Assembly: GCA_964536805.1 (NCBI GenBank)
Contig: CAZHYQ010000009.1
Span: 1 to 64,000 of the forward strand
DNA: 64,000 bases
Direction of reading: 5' to 3'
From: Longilinea sp964536805
Lineage (GTDB): Bacteria > Chloroflexota > Anaerolineae > Anaerolineales > Anaerolineaceae
Position 1 is the first letter of the stretch; every line of letters begins with the position of its first letter. The position numbers were made by a program, and so were the translations under genes. The notes beneath the pieces were generated by a model, which searched no databases, had not been told where the DNA came from, and saw nothing but the letters and a program-made list of their open reading frames with translations. Shown here in pieces: positions 8,705 through 17,390 of the stretch.

Positions 8705-9187
8705 TTATTTGTCACCGCTAAACAACGTATCCGGAATCCGCCAGCGCGAATCATCCTTGACCACGAACGGAACAATCGAAATGGTCGTCCGCCGGACTCC
8801 GGGTATACGGCCCAGAACATTGGAGACAAAATCATATAGCTCGCGGTTATCGCGCGCCGCCACCTGAATCGAAATATCTCTTTCCCCCGTCGAACAGGCA
8901 ACATAAGTCACATATTCAAAAGATGCCAGCTTGTCGGCCACATTGTTGACGAGACCAGGCTCCACCTCGACGAACACATCGCCCACCACCGGAAAGCCGA
9001 TGGCCGCCGGATCGACGATGGCGCTGACCACGATGACCTTCTCGGCAATCATGCGTTCCAGGCGGTACCGCACCGCCCGTTCGGAGATTTTACCGATGCG
9101 CCGCGCAATGACCGCGCACGACATGCGCCCGTCTTCGGTAAGCTGGTCCACAATTTGTTTGTCGATCGGATCCAGTTTTATGGTCAT
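8705..9187 (-). CDS. Lrp/AsnC-family transcriptional regulator
   Basis: A 160-residue regulator with an N-terminal AsnC-type HTH ('LDPIDKQIVDQLTEDGRMSCAVIARRIG', 'ERAVRYRLERMI') and a C-terminal RAM ligand-binding domain. Lrp proteins usually sense amino acids and control their metabolism. It lies between the two AOR-containing units: upstream on the same strand of the dehydrogenase-permease-aminotransferase-AOR run, and divergent from AOR 2. A good promoter (TTGAAA, 17 bp, TATACT) precedes it. Control of both flanking units is inferred from this position. Confidence 0.9.
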   Translation of the reverse strand: MTIKLDPIDKQIVDQLTEDGRMSCAVIARRIGKISERAVRYRLERMIAEKVIVVSAIVDPAAIGFPVVGDVFVEVEPGLVNNVADKLASFEYVTYVACSTGERDISIQVAARDNRELYDFVSNVLGRIPGVRRTTISIVPFVVKDDSRWRIPDTLFSGDK

Positions 9188-9211
9188 GGTTCACCGCCTG
9201 TGAATGATATG

Positions 9212-9240
9212 AGTATAGCGATATTCTTGTGACTTTTCAA
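9212..9240 (-). promoter_or_regulatory. promoter of the Lrp-type gene
   Basis: On the minus strand TTGAAA (9235-9240) and TATACT (9212-9217) are 17 bp apart. The start of the regulator gene lies about 25 bp downstream of the -10 box. Confidence 0.6.
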
Positions 9241-9324
9241 CATGATCTTTGCAATTTTACTTCCGAAACCGACAATTTAACCTTAATAAATCACATTTAC
9301 CGCTATGATCCGGCGGAAAATCGC

Positions 9325-9330
9325 TATAAT
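9325..9330 (+). promoter_or_regulatory. -10 element upstream of AOR 2
   Basis: A perfect TATAAT lies 89 bp before the GTG start of AOR 2, with no acceptable -35 hexamer at 16-18 bp. This suggests an activator-dependent promoter in the divergent region shared with the Lrp-type gene. Confidence 0.45.
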
Positions 9331-9418
9331 AATATTCGTAGACCATTTCGTTTTGTTTCCATTTCCCAACGCATTGATTTAGGCCCAATTTCCCGTATCC
9401 CTGGAAGGAGAAGCGACC

Positions 9419-11314
9419 GTGGCACCCTGTTATACCGGATCCATTTTGCATGTTGATTTATCCGCCGGCACGCTGTGGGTGGAGCACCCGCCCGAGGATT
9501 TCTACCGCACCTATGCGGGCGGCAGCGCCATGGGCATGGTATATGTGCTCCAAGAAACCCCGCCGCACGCCGACCCGCTTGGTCCAGACAATACCCTGAC
9601 GCTGTTTTCGGGTTTGCCCACCGGGTTGGCCATCGCCGGGCAATCGCGCCTGAGCGCCAACGCGCGCTCACCCATCAGCGGCGGCATTGGCGACAGCCAG
9701 TGCGGCGGTTTTTTCCCAGCTGCCTTGAAATTTTCCGGCTTTGACGGCATTGTCATCCGCGGGCAGTCGCCCAAACCGGTTTATCTTTTTTTGCACGACG
9801 GACAGGCCGAATTGCGCGGGGCCGAACACCTGTGGGGCAAGGTGACCGGCGACGTGGAGGCGCAGCTCAAGGAAGAGCTGGGCGACCCCAAGATCGAAGT
9901 CCTGCAAATTGGCCCGGCCGGCGAAAAGCTGGTGCGTTTTGCCGCGCTCATTAATATGTGCAACCGCGCCAACGGCCGCACCGGCATGGGGGCGGTGATG
10001 GGGTCAAAACTGCTCAAGGCGGTGGTTGTTAAAAGCACGGGGAAGCTGGAAGCAGCTGACCAAAAAGCCATCACTCGTTTGCAACGCGAAGGCGCCAAAG
10101 CCCTGCCGGACGCGCCGGATATGAAAGGCCTGGCAATCAACGGCACCGCCGACGTTGTTGGTTTCCAGAACAGCATCGGCTCACTGCCCACCTTTAACTA
10201 CAATATGGGCCAATTCGCTGGTGTCGACAATTTGATGGGCGATGTGATGAGCAACACCATCCTTAAAGAGCGCGACACGTGCTATTCCTGCACGGTACGC
10301 TGCAAACGCGTGGTGGAAACGGAATTTGCCGGTCAAAAAGTGCTGCCGTTGTACGGCGGGCCGGAATATGAAACCATCGGCACCCTGGGTTCGTATTGTG
10401 GCGTGGATGATTTGAACGCCGTCTCGCTGGCCAATCAGCTTTGCAACATGTATGGGCTGGACACCATTGGCTGCGGCGCCACCATTTCGTTCGCAATGGA
10501 ATGCTTCGAAAACGGCCTGCTCACCCTGCAGGACACCCAGGGCATTGAATTGCGCTTTGGCAACCCGGACGCGGTAGTGGCAATGGTCGAAAAAATTGCC
10601 AACCGTGAAGGACTGGGTGATTTGCTGGCGGAAGGCTCGGCGCGCGCCGCAGAAAAGCTCGGCCCAGCCGCGGCGGAATACCTGGTGACGGTCAAGAAAA
10701 CCGAACTGCCCGCCCACATCCCGCATGCCAAAAAATCGCTCGGGTTGATTTACGCCGTCAATCCGTTTGGCGCCGACCACCAATCCTCCGAACACGACCC
10801 GATGTATGAGGAAGGCGGCTCGCAGCTCTATTTTGACCGGCTGGCCCTGCTGGGACTGCAAGACGTGCAGGCGCCTGGCACAATGACGAACGAAAAAGTC
10901 CGCTTTGCCTACCTGAGCGAAGTTTTTTACTCTGCGCTGGATACCTACGGTCTGTGCCAGTTCGTCTGGGGGCCCGCCTGGCAGCTTTACGGTCCGGCCG
11001 AAATGGCCGCCATGCTCACGGCGGCCAGCGGATGGGAGGTGACCATCGCCGAGATCATGCAGGTCGGCGCTCGCCGCCTGAACATGCTGCGCGCCTTCAA
11101 CGCGCGCGAGGGCTTTACCCGGGCCGAGGACCTGCTGCCGCGCAAGTTCAGCCGCGCGATGCAGGGCGAAGGCCCCACGGCCGGGCAGACTTACCTGCCA
11201 GCCGACCTGGAGCATTACAAGGACGTGTACTATCGGCTGGCTGGCTGGGATGCAGCCAGCGGCAACCCAACTCCAGCCCGGCTGGCGGAGTTGGGATTGG
11301 ACTGGATCGTCTAA
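9419..11314 (+). CDS. aldehyde:ferredoxin oxidoreductase family protein (AOR 2)
   Basis: A second AOR-family tungsten enzyme, 631 residues, starting with GTG after the ribosome site GGAAGGAG. The N-terminal half shows 'YAGGSAMGMVYVLQETPP' and 'RANGRTGMGAVMGSKLLKAVVV', characteristic of the pterin-binding domain. The cluster cysteines C288, C291 and C295 have the classical C-x2-C-x3-C spacing, and a fourth lies in 'DTYGLCQFVWGP'. It differs from AOR 1 in length and cysteine spacing, so the two are divergent paralogues rather than a recent duplication. It is followed after 10 bp by its own MoaD-like gene. Substrate unknown. Confidence 0.88.
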   Translation: MAPCYTGSILHVDLSAGTLWVEHPPEDFYRTYAGGSAMGMVYVLQETPPHADPLGPDNTLTLFSGLPTGLAIAGQSRLSANARSPISGGIGDSQCGGFFPAALKFSGFDGIVIRGQSPKPVYLFLHDGQAELRGAEHLWGKVTGDVEAQLKEELGDPKIEVLQIGPAGEKLVRFAALINMCNRANGRTGMGAVMGSKLLKAVVVKSTGKLEAADQKAITRLQREGAKALPDAPDMKGLAINGTADVVGFQNSIGSLPTFNYNMGQFAGVDNLMGDVMSNTILKERDTCYSCTVRCKRVVETEFAGQKVLPLYGGPEYETIGTLGSYCGVDDLNAVSLANQLCNMYGLDTIGCGATISFAMECFENGLLTLQDTQGIELRFGNPDAVVAMVEKIANREGLGDLLAEGSARAAEKLGPAAAEYLVTVKKTELPAHIPHAKKSLGLIYAVNPFGADHQSSEHDPMYEEGGSQLYFDRLALLGLQDVQAPGTMTNEKVRFAYLSEVFYSALDTYGLCQFVWGPAWQLYGPAEMAAMLTAASGWEVTIAEIMQVGARRLNMLRAFNAREGFTRAEDLLPRKFSRAMQGEGPTAGQTYLPADLEHYKDVYYRLAGWDAASGNPTPARLAELGLDWIV

Positions 11315-11324
11315 TTAGTAGACT

Positions 11325-11558
11325 ATGCGCATCCGGGTGATCCTGTATTCCTACCTCCGCGAGCTGCTGCCCGCCGACGCCAATGGCCGCGCTGAGCTGG
11401 AACTACCGGATGGCAGCCCGGCGGCGGCGGTCTTTGAGCGTCTCAACCTGCCCCGCCAGGTCGCCTGGGCGGTCAACGGCACGGCGCAGCGCGATTTTGA
11501 CCTTGTGCTGCGCGACGGCGACGAAGTTCGCGTTTTCCGGCAAGGCGCCGGCGGATAG
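11325..11558 (+). CDS. MoaD/ThiS-like sulfur-carrier protein (pair 2)
   Basis: A 77-residue beta-grasp protein that ends 'VRVFRQGAGG', with the terminal Gly-Gly needed for adenylation and thiocarboxylation in MoaD/ThiS proteins. The start 'MRIRVILYSYLRELLP' matches the first beta strand of MoaD. It begins 10 bp after AOR 2 and is surely cotranscribed with it. The sequence is not close to the pair 1 protein (2218-2457) or to the one beside the B12 importer (33466-33744), so each may serve its own partner. The adenylating enzyme (MoeB/ThiF type) is not in this window. Confidence 0.85.
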   Translation: MRIRVILYSYLRELLPADANGRAELELPDGSPAAAVFERLNLPRQVAWAVNGTAQRDFDLVLRDGDEVRVFRQGAGG

Positions 11559-11600
11559 AACAATAGGGGCGGTTCATGAAGCGCCCCAACAATCCAGATT

Positions 11601-11684
11601 GCGCTGGTCGGAGACCAGCGCTTATATCCCTATAGATTTCCGGCCAATGGTGGAAGAAAACGGGGCTGGTCAGAGCCCAGCCCC
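11601..11684. repeat. two GGTC-GGA-GACC type palindromes
   Basis: Positions 11601-11621 form a perfect palindrome with core CTGGTC-GGA-GACCAG. A degenerate second copy (11662-11684, arms GGGGCTGG) follows 40 bp later. They fill the gap between the convergent MoaD-like and DUF4153-like genes. The same core recurs at 45708-45738. Confidence 0.75.
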
Positions 11685-11739
11685 ATCTATGTTAGATCCA
11701 TGTGATAGTAGTTCGCCTGTCGCTACTGAACTACTTAAA

Positions 11740-13377
11740 CTAATCCACACCCACGTAACGGCCGCAGACGCGTTCGCCGCTGCCCGCCTGCACCAATAAT
11801 CCGCCGTCTGCGGCCTGATGCACCGCATAATCGCTCAATTCAGGCACGGCCTGCACCAGCAGGTTGGCCGCGGTGGCGGTCGAAACGTTGTAAGCCGTCC
11901 AGCGGCCGTCACGGTGATCCTGCTGCCAGGTGGCCGAATGGCAGGCCAGTGAGCTGCCCAACGCGTCGCGTTTGGCTCCTGCCGGCGCGGCGCGGAATTG
12001 TTTAAGCAGCGCCGGTACGGCGTCATCCGAGAGGCTGTCCAGGTAAGCCATGTCCAGTTGTTTGCTGTTGGACAGTTGCTCCCCGCTGGTTGAAATTACG
12101 AAGTTATCCTCCGAACGGGTTACATTCTGATTGACAATGAAACCATCCACATTCATCACGGCCAGCGTCAGTACAAAACCGGCCGCGACGGCCAGCGCCG
12201 CCAGGCCAAAAGCCCGCGGCCGGCTGAACAATTCAAGCAGCATGGTTGCCAGCAGCAGCACCCCCAACCAGATCATGAAGACGTGCGTATATGTGCGCAG
12301 CCGGGTAAAGCCGTAGGCAGTTTCATACAACACCAGGCGTTGATAGGCCGACACAAGGATGACCGCCACCAATGCCACCAGCAGCACGCCCAGACCTGAG
12401 AAGATCCGCTTTTGCACCGCGCTGGTGCGCTTGGAGAGCGATGTCAGCCCCAAAAAGAGCAGCAGGCTGATGACGGCCACCCACACCAACTCGCCAAAAC
12501 CGCGGCGCGCATATTCCGAGTAGGTGTAACCGGCCGTGTTGACATTGGTCTGCCCGCCAAAGAAATATTGGAACTGCAAAACCACGAAAAATAAAAACAG
12601 CAAATCGACCGCGCCCAGCACAATAACCGCTTCGGTCCAGCCCAGGAACGGCGGCATCCAGGGTTTGTCGACGCCCATCAGCTTCTCATTGTTGCTTTTC
12701 ACCAATACATGCGCGAAAATCCCGGTCAGCACGTAACCGATCAACAGGATATAGAAAGCCCGCATCAAATATTCCACCCATTTTTCGGGCTTGAAGATCT
12801 CCAGGATTGCGCTCATGCGCTGTTCAAAGATCGGATCGGCTGAAGAGAGCAACAAGGCCAGCACGATCAATGCAGGAAGTGCCAGCAGCAGGCCGCGCAG
12901 CACCGGGAGAATGTTGCGTTTGAAACTTCCAGGAGCCTTTCCTGGCTCGCTGGCAGCCGCGTCTTCAGCATTGCCTTTCAACTGCATTTCGCCGGCCCCG
13001 ATCAAACCGCTGCCGGCCAACCGGAAGGCAGCCATTACCATGTCCGTCAGGCTGTAGCGCGTCCACAGTCCGCTGCGGAAGGTGGCGGCCATCAGGCCCA
13101 GCGCAATCAATGCCAGCAGGTAGCTCAAACTGGCCGTCAGCGGTTCCTGCCGCAGGAACGAAACCGCTGCGAACCCCAAGGCCGGCAGGATCAGCAGCAG
13201 GTTGCTGCGCGCAGGCTTAATCCCCTCCATGCGTGCCAGCCACAATCCCACTGCCAAGGTCAGCGCCAGAAACACAAATAGTGTGATGCCCGGCCGCCGT
13301 CCCCAAAAGAGCAAATCAAAAGCCCAACCCAACAGCAAAGCTGCCAGCATTACTCGCCCGCGATTCTTAATTCCCAT
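11740..13377 (-). CDS. DUF4153/DUF4173-like multi-pass membrane protein
   Basis: A 545-residue integral membrane protein with roughly 11-12 hydrophobic segments over the first ~420 residues, followed by a soluble C-terminal part of about 120 residues. Features such as 'RRTSAVQKRIFSGLGVLLVALVAVILVSAYQRL'-like helices (in the segment around residue 290) and 'YGFTRLRTYTHVFMIWLG' fit the DUF4153/DUF4173 family, whose function is unknown. The ATG follows AGGAGATCGAAA. Its start overlaps the upstream membrane-protein gene by 11 bp, so the two are translationally coupled. Confidence 0.7.
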   Translation of the reverse strand: MGIKNRGRVMLAALLLGWAFDLLFWGRRPGITLFVFLALTLAVGLWLARMEGIKPARSNLLLILPALGFAAVSFLRQEPLTASLSYLLALIALGLMAATFRSGLWTRYSLTDMVMAAFRLAGSGLIGAGEMQLKGNAEDAAASEPGKAPGSFKRNILPVLRGLLLALPALIVLALLLSSADPIFEQRMSAILEIFKPEKWVEYLMRAFYILLIGYVLTGIFAHVLVKSNNEKLMGVDKPWMPPFLGWTEAVIVLGAVDLLFLFFVVLQFQYFFGGQTNVNTAGYTYSEYARRGFGELVWVAVISLLLFLGLTSLSKRTSAVQKRIFSGLGVLLVALVAVILVSAYQRLVLYETAYGFTRLRTYTHVFMIWLGVLLLATMLLELFSRPRAFGLAALAVAAGFVLTLAVMNVDGFIVNQNVTRSEDNFVISTSGEQLSNSKQLDMAYLDSLSDDAVPALLKQFRAAPAGAKRDALGSSLACHSATWQQDHRDGRWTAYNVSTATAANLLVQAVPELSDYAVHQAADGGLLVQAGSGERVCGRYVGVD

Positions 13378-14053
13378 TTTCGATCTCCTGTTTTGATTCT
13401 AATCCCCTTGTGCGAGGCAGCGCCAACGAAAAGGCCGGCGCGGCCATCATTGCCAGAGCCAGTAGAAACACCGGCCAACGAAATTCGCCCGGCGCCAATA
13501 CATTCCAATCCGGACGCCCGCTGGCCAGGGCCAACAGTGCATCCGCCATGAACACAAATAACGCCAATATGCCACCAAGAAACCCTACCGCCAGAGGCCA
13601 GCGTGGAAAAACCAATGTCCCGTCGTGCTGCAGGTGTTGCAACACCATCAGTGCCGTGAAGCACATCAACAGCGAGATCAGCACCGGCGCCAATACGGGA
13701 CCGGTCCAGCGCACCGGGATGAGAAAGAGCACGTCCGGGCTAAAAAATGACGCTGGCCAGCCGATCATCAGCTTCAACCATAGGTAGTAGCCAATATCCC
13801 AGATTCCAAATGCGAAGGCGGCATAAGCAGCCCGCTCGCGCCAACCGCGTCCTGCCAGCCAGCCGACAGCAGCCAGCATGGCCAGGGTGGCCACCTCGCG
13901 GCCAATTTCGATGCCCGCATAACTGTCCAGTCGGGCGGTGGCGTTTGTGATATTCAGCAGTCCGCGCAGGTAAACCACAACCGCGGCTTCCACATAGGCC
14001 ATCGCAACGGCATAAGCCATCACCCAGGTCACCCTTTTCCAATATTCCTGCAT
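13367..14053 (-). CDS. hypothetical six-helix membrane protein
   Basis: A 228-residue membrane protein with about six or seven hydrophobic helices; no family is recognised. The ATG at 14053 follows GAGGTGAA and gives 'MQEYWKRVTWVMAYAVAMAYVEAAVVV'; an upstream ATG at 14074 would add seven residues. A loop reads 'FFSPDVLFLIPVRWTGPVLAP'. It overlaps the start of the DUF4153-like gene, which implies a shared transcript and possibly a shared membrane process. About 360 bp of repeat-containing DNA separates it from the divergent response-regulator gene. Confidence 0.7.
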   Translation of the reverse strand: MQEYWKRVTWVMAYAVAMAYVEAAVVVYLRGLLNITNATARLDSYAGIEIGREVATLAMLAAVGWLAGRGWRERAAYAAFAFGIWDIGYYLWLKLMIGWPASFFSPDVLFLIPVRWTGPVLAPVLISLLMCFTALMVLQHLQHDGTLVFPRWPLAVGFLGGILALFVFMADALLALASGRPDWNVLAPGEFRWPVFLLALAMMAAPAFSLALPRTRGLESKQEIENGN

Positions 14054-14213
14054 TTCACCTCGATTGAATTGCATAGTCTGTCGCGTTCAGCGCGATAAGT
14101 CTAGTTTACGGTGGTTCCGCATCCATTGCCACCGCTTGAGAAGCTTTTCTTATGCACTCAGGTGCTTGCCGGACGCAACCCTGAAAAATATGATAAAGTA
14201 TTTAGAGGAAGCG

Positions 14214-14444
14214 GTTAGCGATTAGCCATTAGCCATTAGCTGTTGGCGTTTAGCAAATGGCATAACGATGGGTGCGAGTCTTCCAGTTTTAATTTCAGAG
14301 TTGCCACGCAAATTGCTAGGTCAAATTCGTTTCCAGAACTCATGACGCTGAACCCAAAACAATGCTTGCTAATCGCTAAGGGCTAAATGCTAACTGCTAA
14401 AAGCTAAGAGCTAACTGCTAAAGGCTAAGAGCTACATGCTAACA
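14214..14444. repeat. inverted pair of TTAGC / GCTAA heptanucleotide arrays
   Basis: Left array: six units with TTAGC (one TTGGC) at exactly 7-bp steps from 14215 to 14254. Right array: eleven 7-bp GCTAA-type units from 14368 to 14444. The arrays are in opposite orientation with about 110 bp between them and could form a long imperfect hairpin. The ATG of the response-regulator gene (14436) lies inside unit 10 of the right array. A related array occurs at 44262-44304. Confidence 0.85.
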
Positions 14445-15176
14445 ATACTCATCGTCGAAGACAACATCAACCTGCGCAGCGCGCTGCAAAGCGGGCTGCG
14501 GGCTACCGCTGAAGTGCAGGTTCTGGCCGGCTGCGAACGCGGCGAAGAGGCGCTGCCGTTGTGCCTGGAGCACCAACCTCAAGCTGTACTGATGGACGTG
14601 CACCTGGCTGGCGAACTCAACGGCATTCAAACCGCGGTTGCCCTGCGGCGCGAATTTCCACGCCTGCCGGTGGTGTTTTATTCCATTCAAGACGACGACG
14701 CCTACTTCCGCGACTTTCGCCGCTCGGGCATCCTCAGCCATTACGCCTACGTGCGCAAATCCAACCACCTGCTGCCAGCCATGATTGTGCCGCTGCTGCG
14801 CGACGCCGCCGCCGGGCGCAGCTTCATTGATCCCGAGATCGAGGCACGCGTACAGGAAGTCCGCCACAAGGATGAACAGTCGCCTCTGGCGCTGCTGGAA
14901 CCCAACGAGCAGGTGGTGGCGCGCATGATTGCCCGCGGCCTGACCAACGAACAAATCGCTGTCCAGCTTGGCTTTCGCGACAAGCGCACCATCAGCCGCA
15001 CCAACGGCCAAATCTATGCCGCCTGGGGGCTGGACGAGAGCAGCACGGATGAGAAAGTGGCCCGTACGCGTGCCGCCATCATCTTCAATGCCGGCAGGCT
15101 GCTAAGTTGGAACGTCGAAGGCGTGGCTTTATGCCAAAATGAGCGCGGCGAGTGGCTGCCCTGGGAGGGTGGATGA
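14436..15176 (+). CDS. response regulator, receiver plus LuxR/NarL-like HTH
   Basis: A 246-residue two-component response regulator. The receiver domain shows 'ILIVEDNINLR', the phospho-acceptor D54 in 'VLMDVHL' and K in 'YVRKSNH'. A C-terminal helix-turn-helix is visible around 'LLEPNEQVVARMIARGLTNEQIAVQLGF', followed by an extra ~70-residue tail. The start codon is inside a tandem GCTAA heptad array and has no good ribosome site, so an unusual initiation is possible; no better start exists before the conserved receiver sequence. The gene overlaps the following histidine kinase by ATGA. It probably answers to that kinase. Confidence 0.85.
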   Translation: MLTILIVEDNINLRSALQSGLRATAEVQVLAGCERGEEALPLCLEHQPQAVLMDVHLAGELNGIQTAVALRREFPRLPVVFYSIQDDDAYFRDFRRSGILSHYAYVRKSNHLLPAMIVPLLRDAAAGRSFIDPEIEARVQEVRHKDEQSPLALLEPNEQVVARMIARGLTNEQIAVQLGFRDKRTISRTNGQIYAAWGLDESSTDEKVARTRAAIIFNAGRLLSWNVEGVALCQNERGEWLPWEGG

Positions 15177-17287
15177 GCGGCCGTTTGCTGTTGGATTGGG
15201 TTGCTTTGACCATTTCCCTGTTCAATACGCTGGTTTTGATCTGGCTGGGATTAACCGTATTGTTGAACGCTGAAAGGCGCAACTTTGGGGTCTGGCTGGC
15301 CGCGGGCGGCTTGCTCATGGGAGGAGCGTTCTTCATCAGCCACTCCGCCATCCTGGGTCAGCGCCTCGACCCCACCAACCCCGGTCTTAATTTCTGGTGG
15401 AGCGCCGGTTGGCTGCCGGTCATCCTATCGCCTTTCGCCTGGTATATCGTCATCCTGTGGTATGCCGGATATTGGGACAGCGCCGAAACCGCTTTACACC
15501 GCCGCCAGCGGCCCTGGTATATGATCGCCATGCTCTGCACATTGGCGATGGCCGCGCTGCTGATCTTTACGCATCCCATTCCCACCTTCACACAAATATC
15601 GGTCCTTGACCTGAGCGATGTACCCTCGCTGCTGGGCATACCGGTAATTTTTCTGGCCTACCCCGTTTTTATCATCCTATGCATCCTGCTCGCGTTGGAT
15701 GCGCTGCTACGGCCGGGTCCCTCCGCGCGGCCGATGGGCGATTTAGCCCGCCGGCGGGCTCGCCCATGGTTGGTAGTCTCGACCTTCGTTTTATTGGCGG
15801 TCAGCCTGCTGGTTGCAACCGCATTGATGTGGGTGGTGGCAGACGCGCGAATCGAATACGGCGCGGAAAATGTTTACGTACGTCTCAGCCAGACGCTGGC
15901 CTGGTTCGATTTGGTGATCGCAACGCTGATTGGTCTGGCAGTGCTGCTGCTCGGGCAGGCCGTGATTCTTTATGAGGTCTTCACTGGAAAATCGCTGCCC
16001 CGCCAGGAATTGCGGAGCGCCTGGCGTTCAGCCGTCCTTCTGTCAGCAGCCATCAGCCCGGTCGCCGCCGGCGGTTTCCTGCTGGGCATCAAGCCGATTT
16101 ACAGCCTGCTGGCCAGCCTGCTGCTGGCAGTCACTTTCTTTGCCCTGTATACCTGGCGCTCCTTTACCGGACGCGAAGCCGCCCTGCAGCAAATGCGGCC
16201 TTTTCTTTCCAGCCAGCGCCTCTACGACGCATTATTACAGCCGGGCGAAGAGACCGCCGACCTGGAAGTACAGGCGCCGTTCGCCGCACTGGTTAACGGT
16301 TTATTGGGCGCGCAGCGCGGCGCACTGGCGCCGCTCGGTTCGCTGGCTGCCCTGGCGGGTGCGCCGTTATTTTATCCACCCGAGTCAGCCGTTCCGCTGC
16401 CGCACCTGCATGAAATGGCCGCCCAGGTTCAGGCAACCGGGCTTGCCTTGCTGCCGCTCGATGGGGCGACCTTAGCCGGACTCAAATGGGCCGTACCGCT
16501 GTGGGGCGAACGCGGACTGATTGGCATGTTGCTGCTAAGCGACAAGACCGGTGGCGGTTTTTTCACCCAGGAAGAGATCGAGCTGGCGCGCTCGAGCGGC
16601 GAGCGCCTGTTGGATTTACAAGCCAGCGCGGGATTAGCCCGCCGCCTGGTGGAATTGCAACGCGAAAGATCAAATGATTCGCAGACGCTCGAGCTGCACA
16701 CCCGCCGCACGCTGCACGATGAAATTCTGCCGCAATTGCACACGGCTCTACTGCTGCTCAACGCCGAACCCGACGCGGCCCAGACTCAGTTGAGCGCCGC
16801 ACACCACCGCATCTCCGATTTGCTGCGCGAATTGCCTGCGCCCAGCGCGCCGGAAGTCGCCTCCTTGGGCTTGTTGCCGGCCCTGCACCGCCTGGTTGAA
16901 AGCGAACTGCGCGGCAGTTTCGATGGGGTGGAATGGCAGGTTTCACAACAGGCTGAAAAGCAGGCTGCCTTGCTATCCCACTCCGCCGCGGAGGTGTTGT
17001 ATTATGCCGCGCGGGAGACGCTGCGCAATGCCGCTGAACATGGTCGCGGATCCACACCGCAACGCAGCCTGCAAGTAAGGATCTCTGCTGAGGTTGGCTC
17101 GGAATTTACCCTGGCCATCGCGGATGACGGCGTCGGGTTGGATAATCACACGTCCACCAGCGGCAGTCGCTCTGGTCTGGCGCTGCACAGCACGCTGTTG
17201 GCCGTGGCCGGCGGCGCGTTGAGCGTGGAAAGCGAGCCCGGCCGTTTTACCAGGGTCAGCTTAAGCATGCCGTTGCCCGAAAATTAA
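15173..17287 (+). CDS. membrane sensor histidine kinase (HisKA_3/NarX type)
   Basis: A 704-residue sensor kinase. Eight or nine membrane helices occupy roughly residues 5-330, then a GAF-like region (about 375-500), then a dimerisation helix with the phospho-acceptor histidine in 'RRTLHDEILPQL', and a HATPase_c domain with 'ARETLRNAAEHG' (N box) and 'IADDGVGLDN' (G1). This arrangement is that of NarL-partner kinases. The ATG at 15173 overlaps the regulator's TGA and has GGGAGG before it. The ligand is unknown. A terminator hairpin follows at 17336. Confidence 0.88.
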   Translation: MSGRLLLDWVALTISLFNTLVLIWLGLTVLLNAERRNFGVWLAAGGLLMGGAFFISHSAILGQRLDPTNPGLNFWWSAGWLPVILSPFAWYIVILWYAGYWDSAETALHRRQRPWYMIAMLCTLAMAALLIFTHPIPTFTQISVLDLSDVPSLLGIPVIFLAYPVFIILCILLALDALLRPGPSARPMGDLARRRARPWLVVSTFVLLAVSLLVATALMWVVADARIEYGAENVYVRLSQTLAWFDLVIATLIGLAVLLLGQAVILYEVFTGKSLPRQELRSAWRSAVLLSAAISPVAAGGFLLGIKPIYSLLASLLLAVTFFALYTWRSFTGREAALQQMRPFLSSQRLYDALLQPGEETADLEVQAPFAALVNGLLGAQRGALAPLGSLAALAGAPLFYPPESAVPLPHLHEMAAQVQATGLALLPLDGATLAGLKWAVPLWGERGLIGMLLLSDKTGGGFFTQEEIELARSSGERLLDLQASAGLARRLVELQRERSNDSQTLELHTRRTLHDEILPQLHTALLLLNAEPDAAQTQLSAAHHRISDLLRELPAPSAPEVASLGLLPALHRLVESELRGSFDGVEWQVSQQAEKQAALLSHSAAEVLYYAARETLRNAAEHGRGSTPQRSLQVRISAEVGSEFTLAIADDGVGLDNHTSTSGSRSGLALHSTLLAVAGGALSVESEPGRFTRVSLSMPLPEN

Positions 17288-17335
17288 CCGAATCCCCCAA
17301 AGAATCCCACGGCCAACAGTTAATTTTGAATAACA

Positions 17336-17366
17336 AAATCCCGGGATTAACTGCCCGGGATTTACT
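17336..17366. terminator. bidirectional terminator hairpin
   Basis: AAATCCCGGG and CCCGGGATTT flank an 8-nt loop. It lies between the convergent kinase and MazG-like genes and can work for both. Confidence 0.75.
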
Positions 17367-17390
17367 ATCCGATTTCACCATCAAAGTGAT

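Noticed and set aside
10181..11215. 344-codon minus-strand open frame
   Set aside because: Antisense to AOR 2, with a His/Gln-rich shadow translation and no ribosome site.
14368..14444. Possible CRISPR array
   Set aside because: Units are only 7 bp with no spacers and no cas genes nearby; it is a simple tandem repeat.
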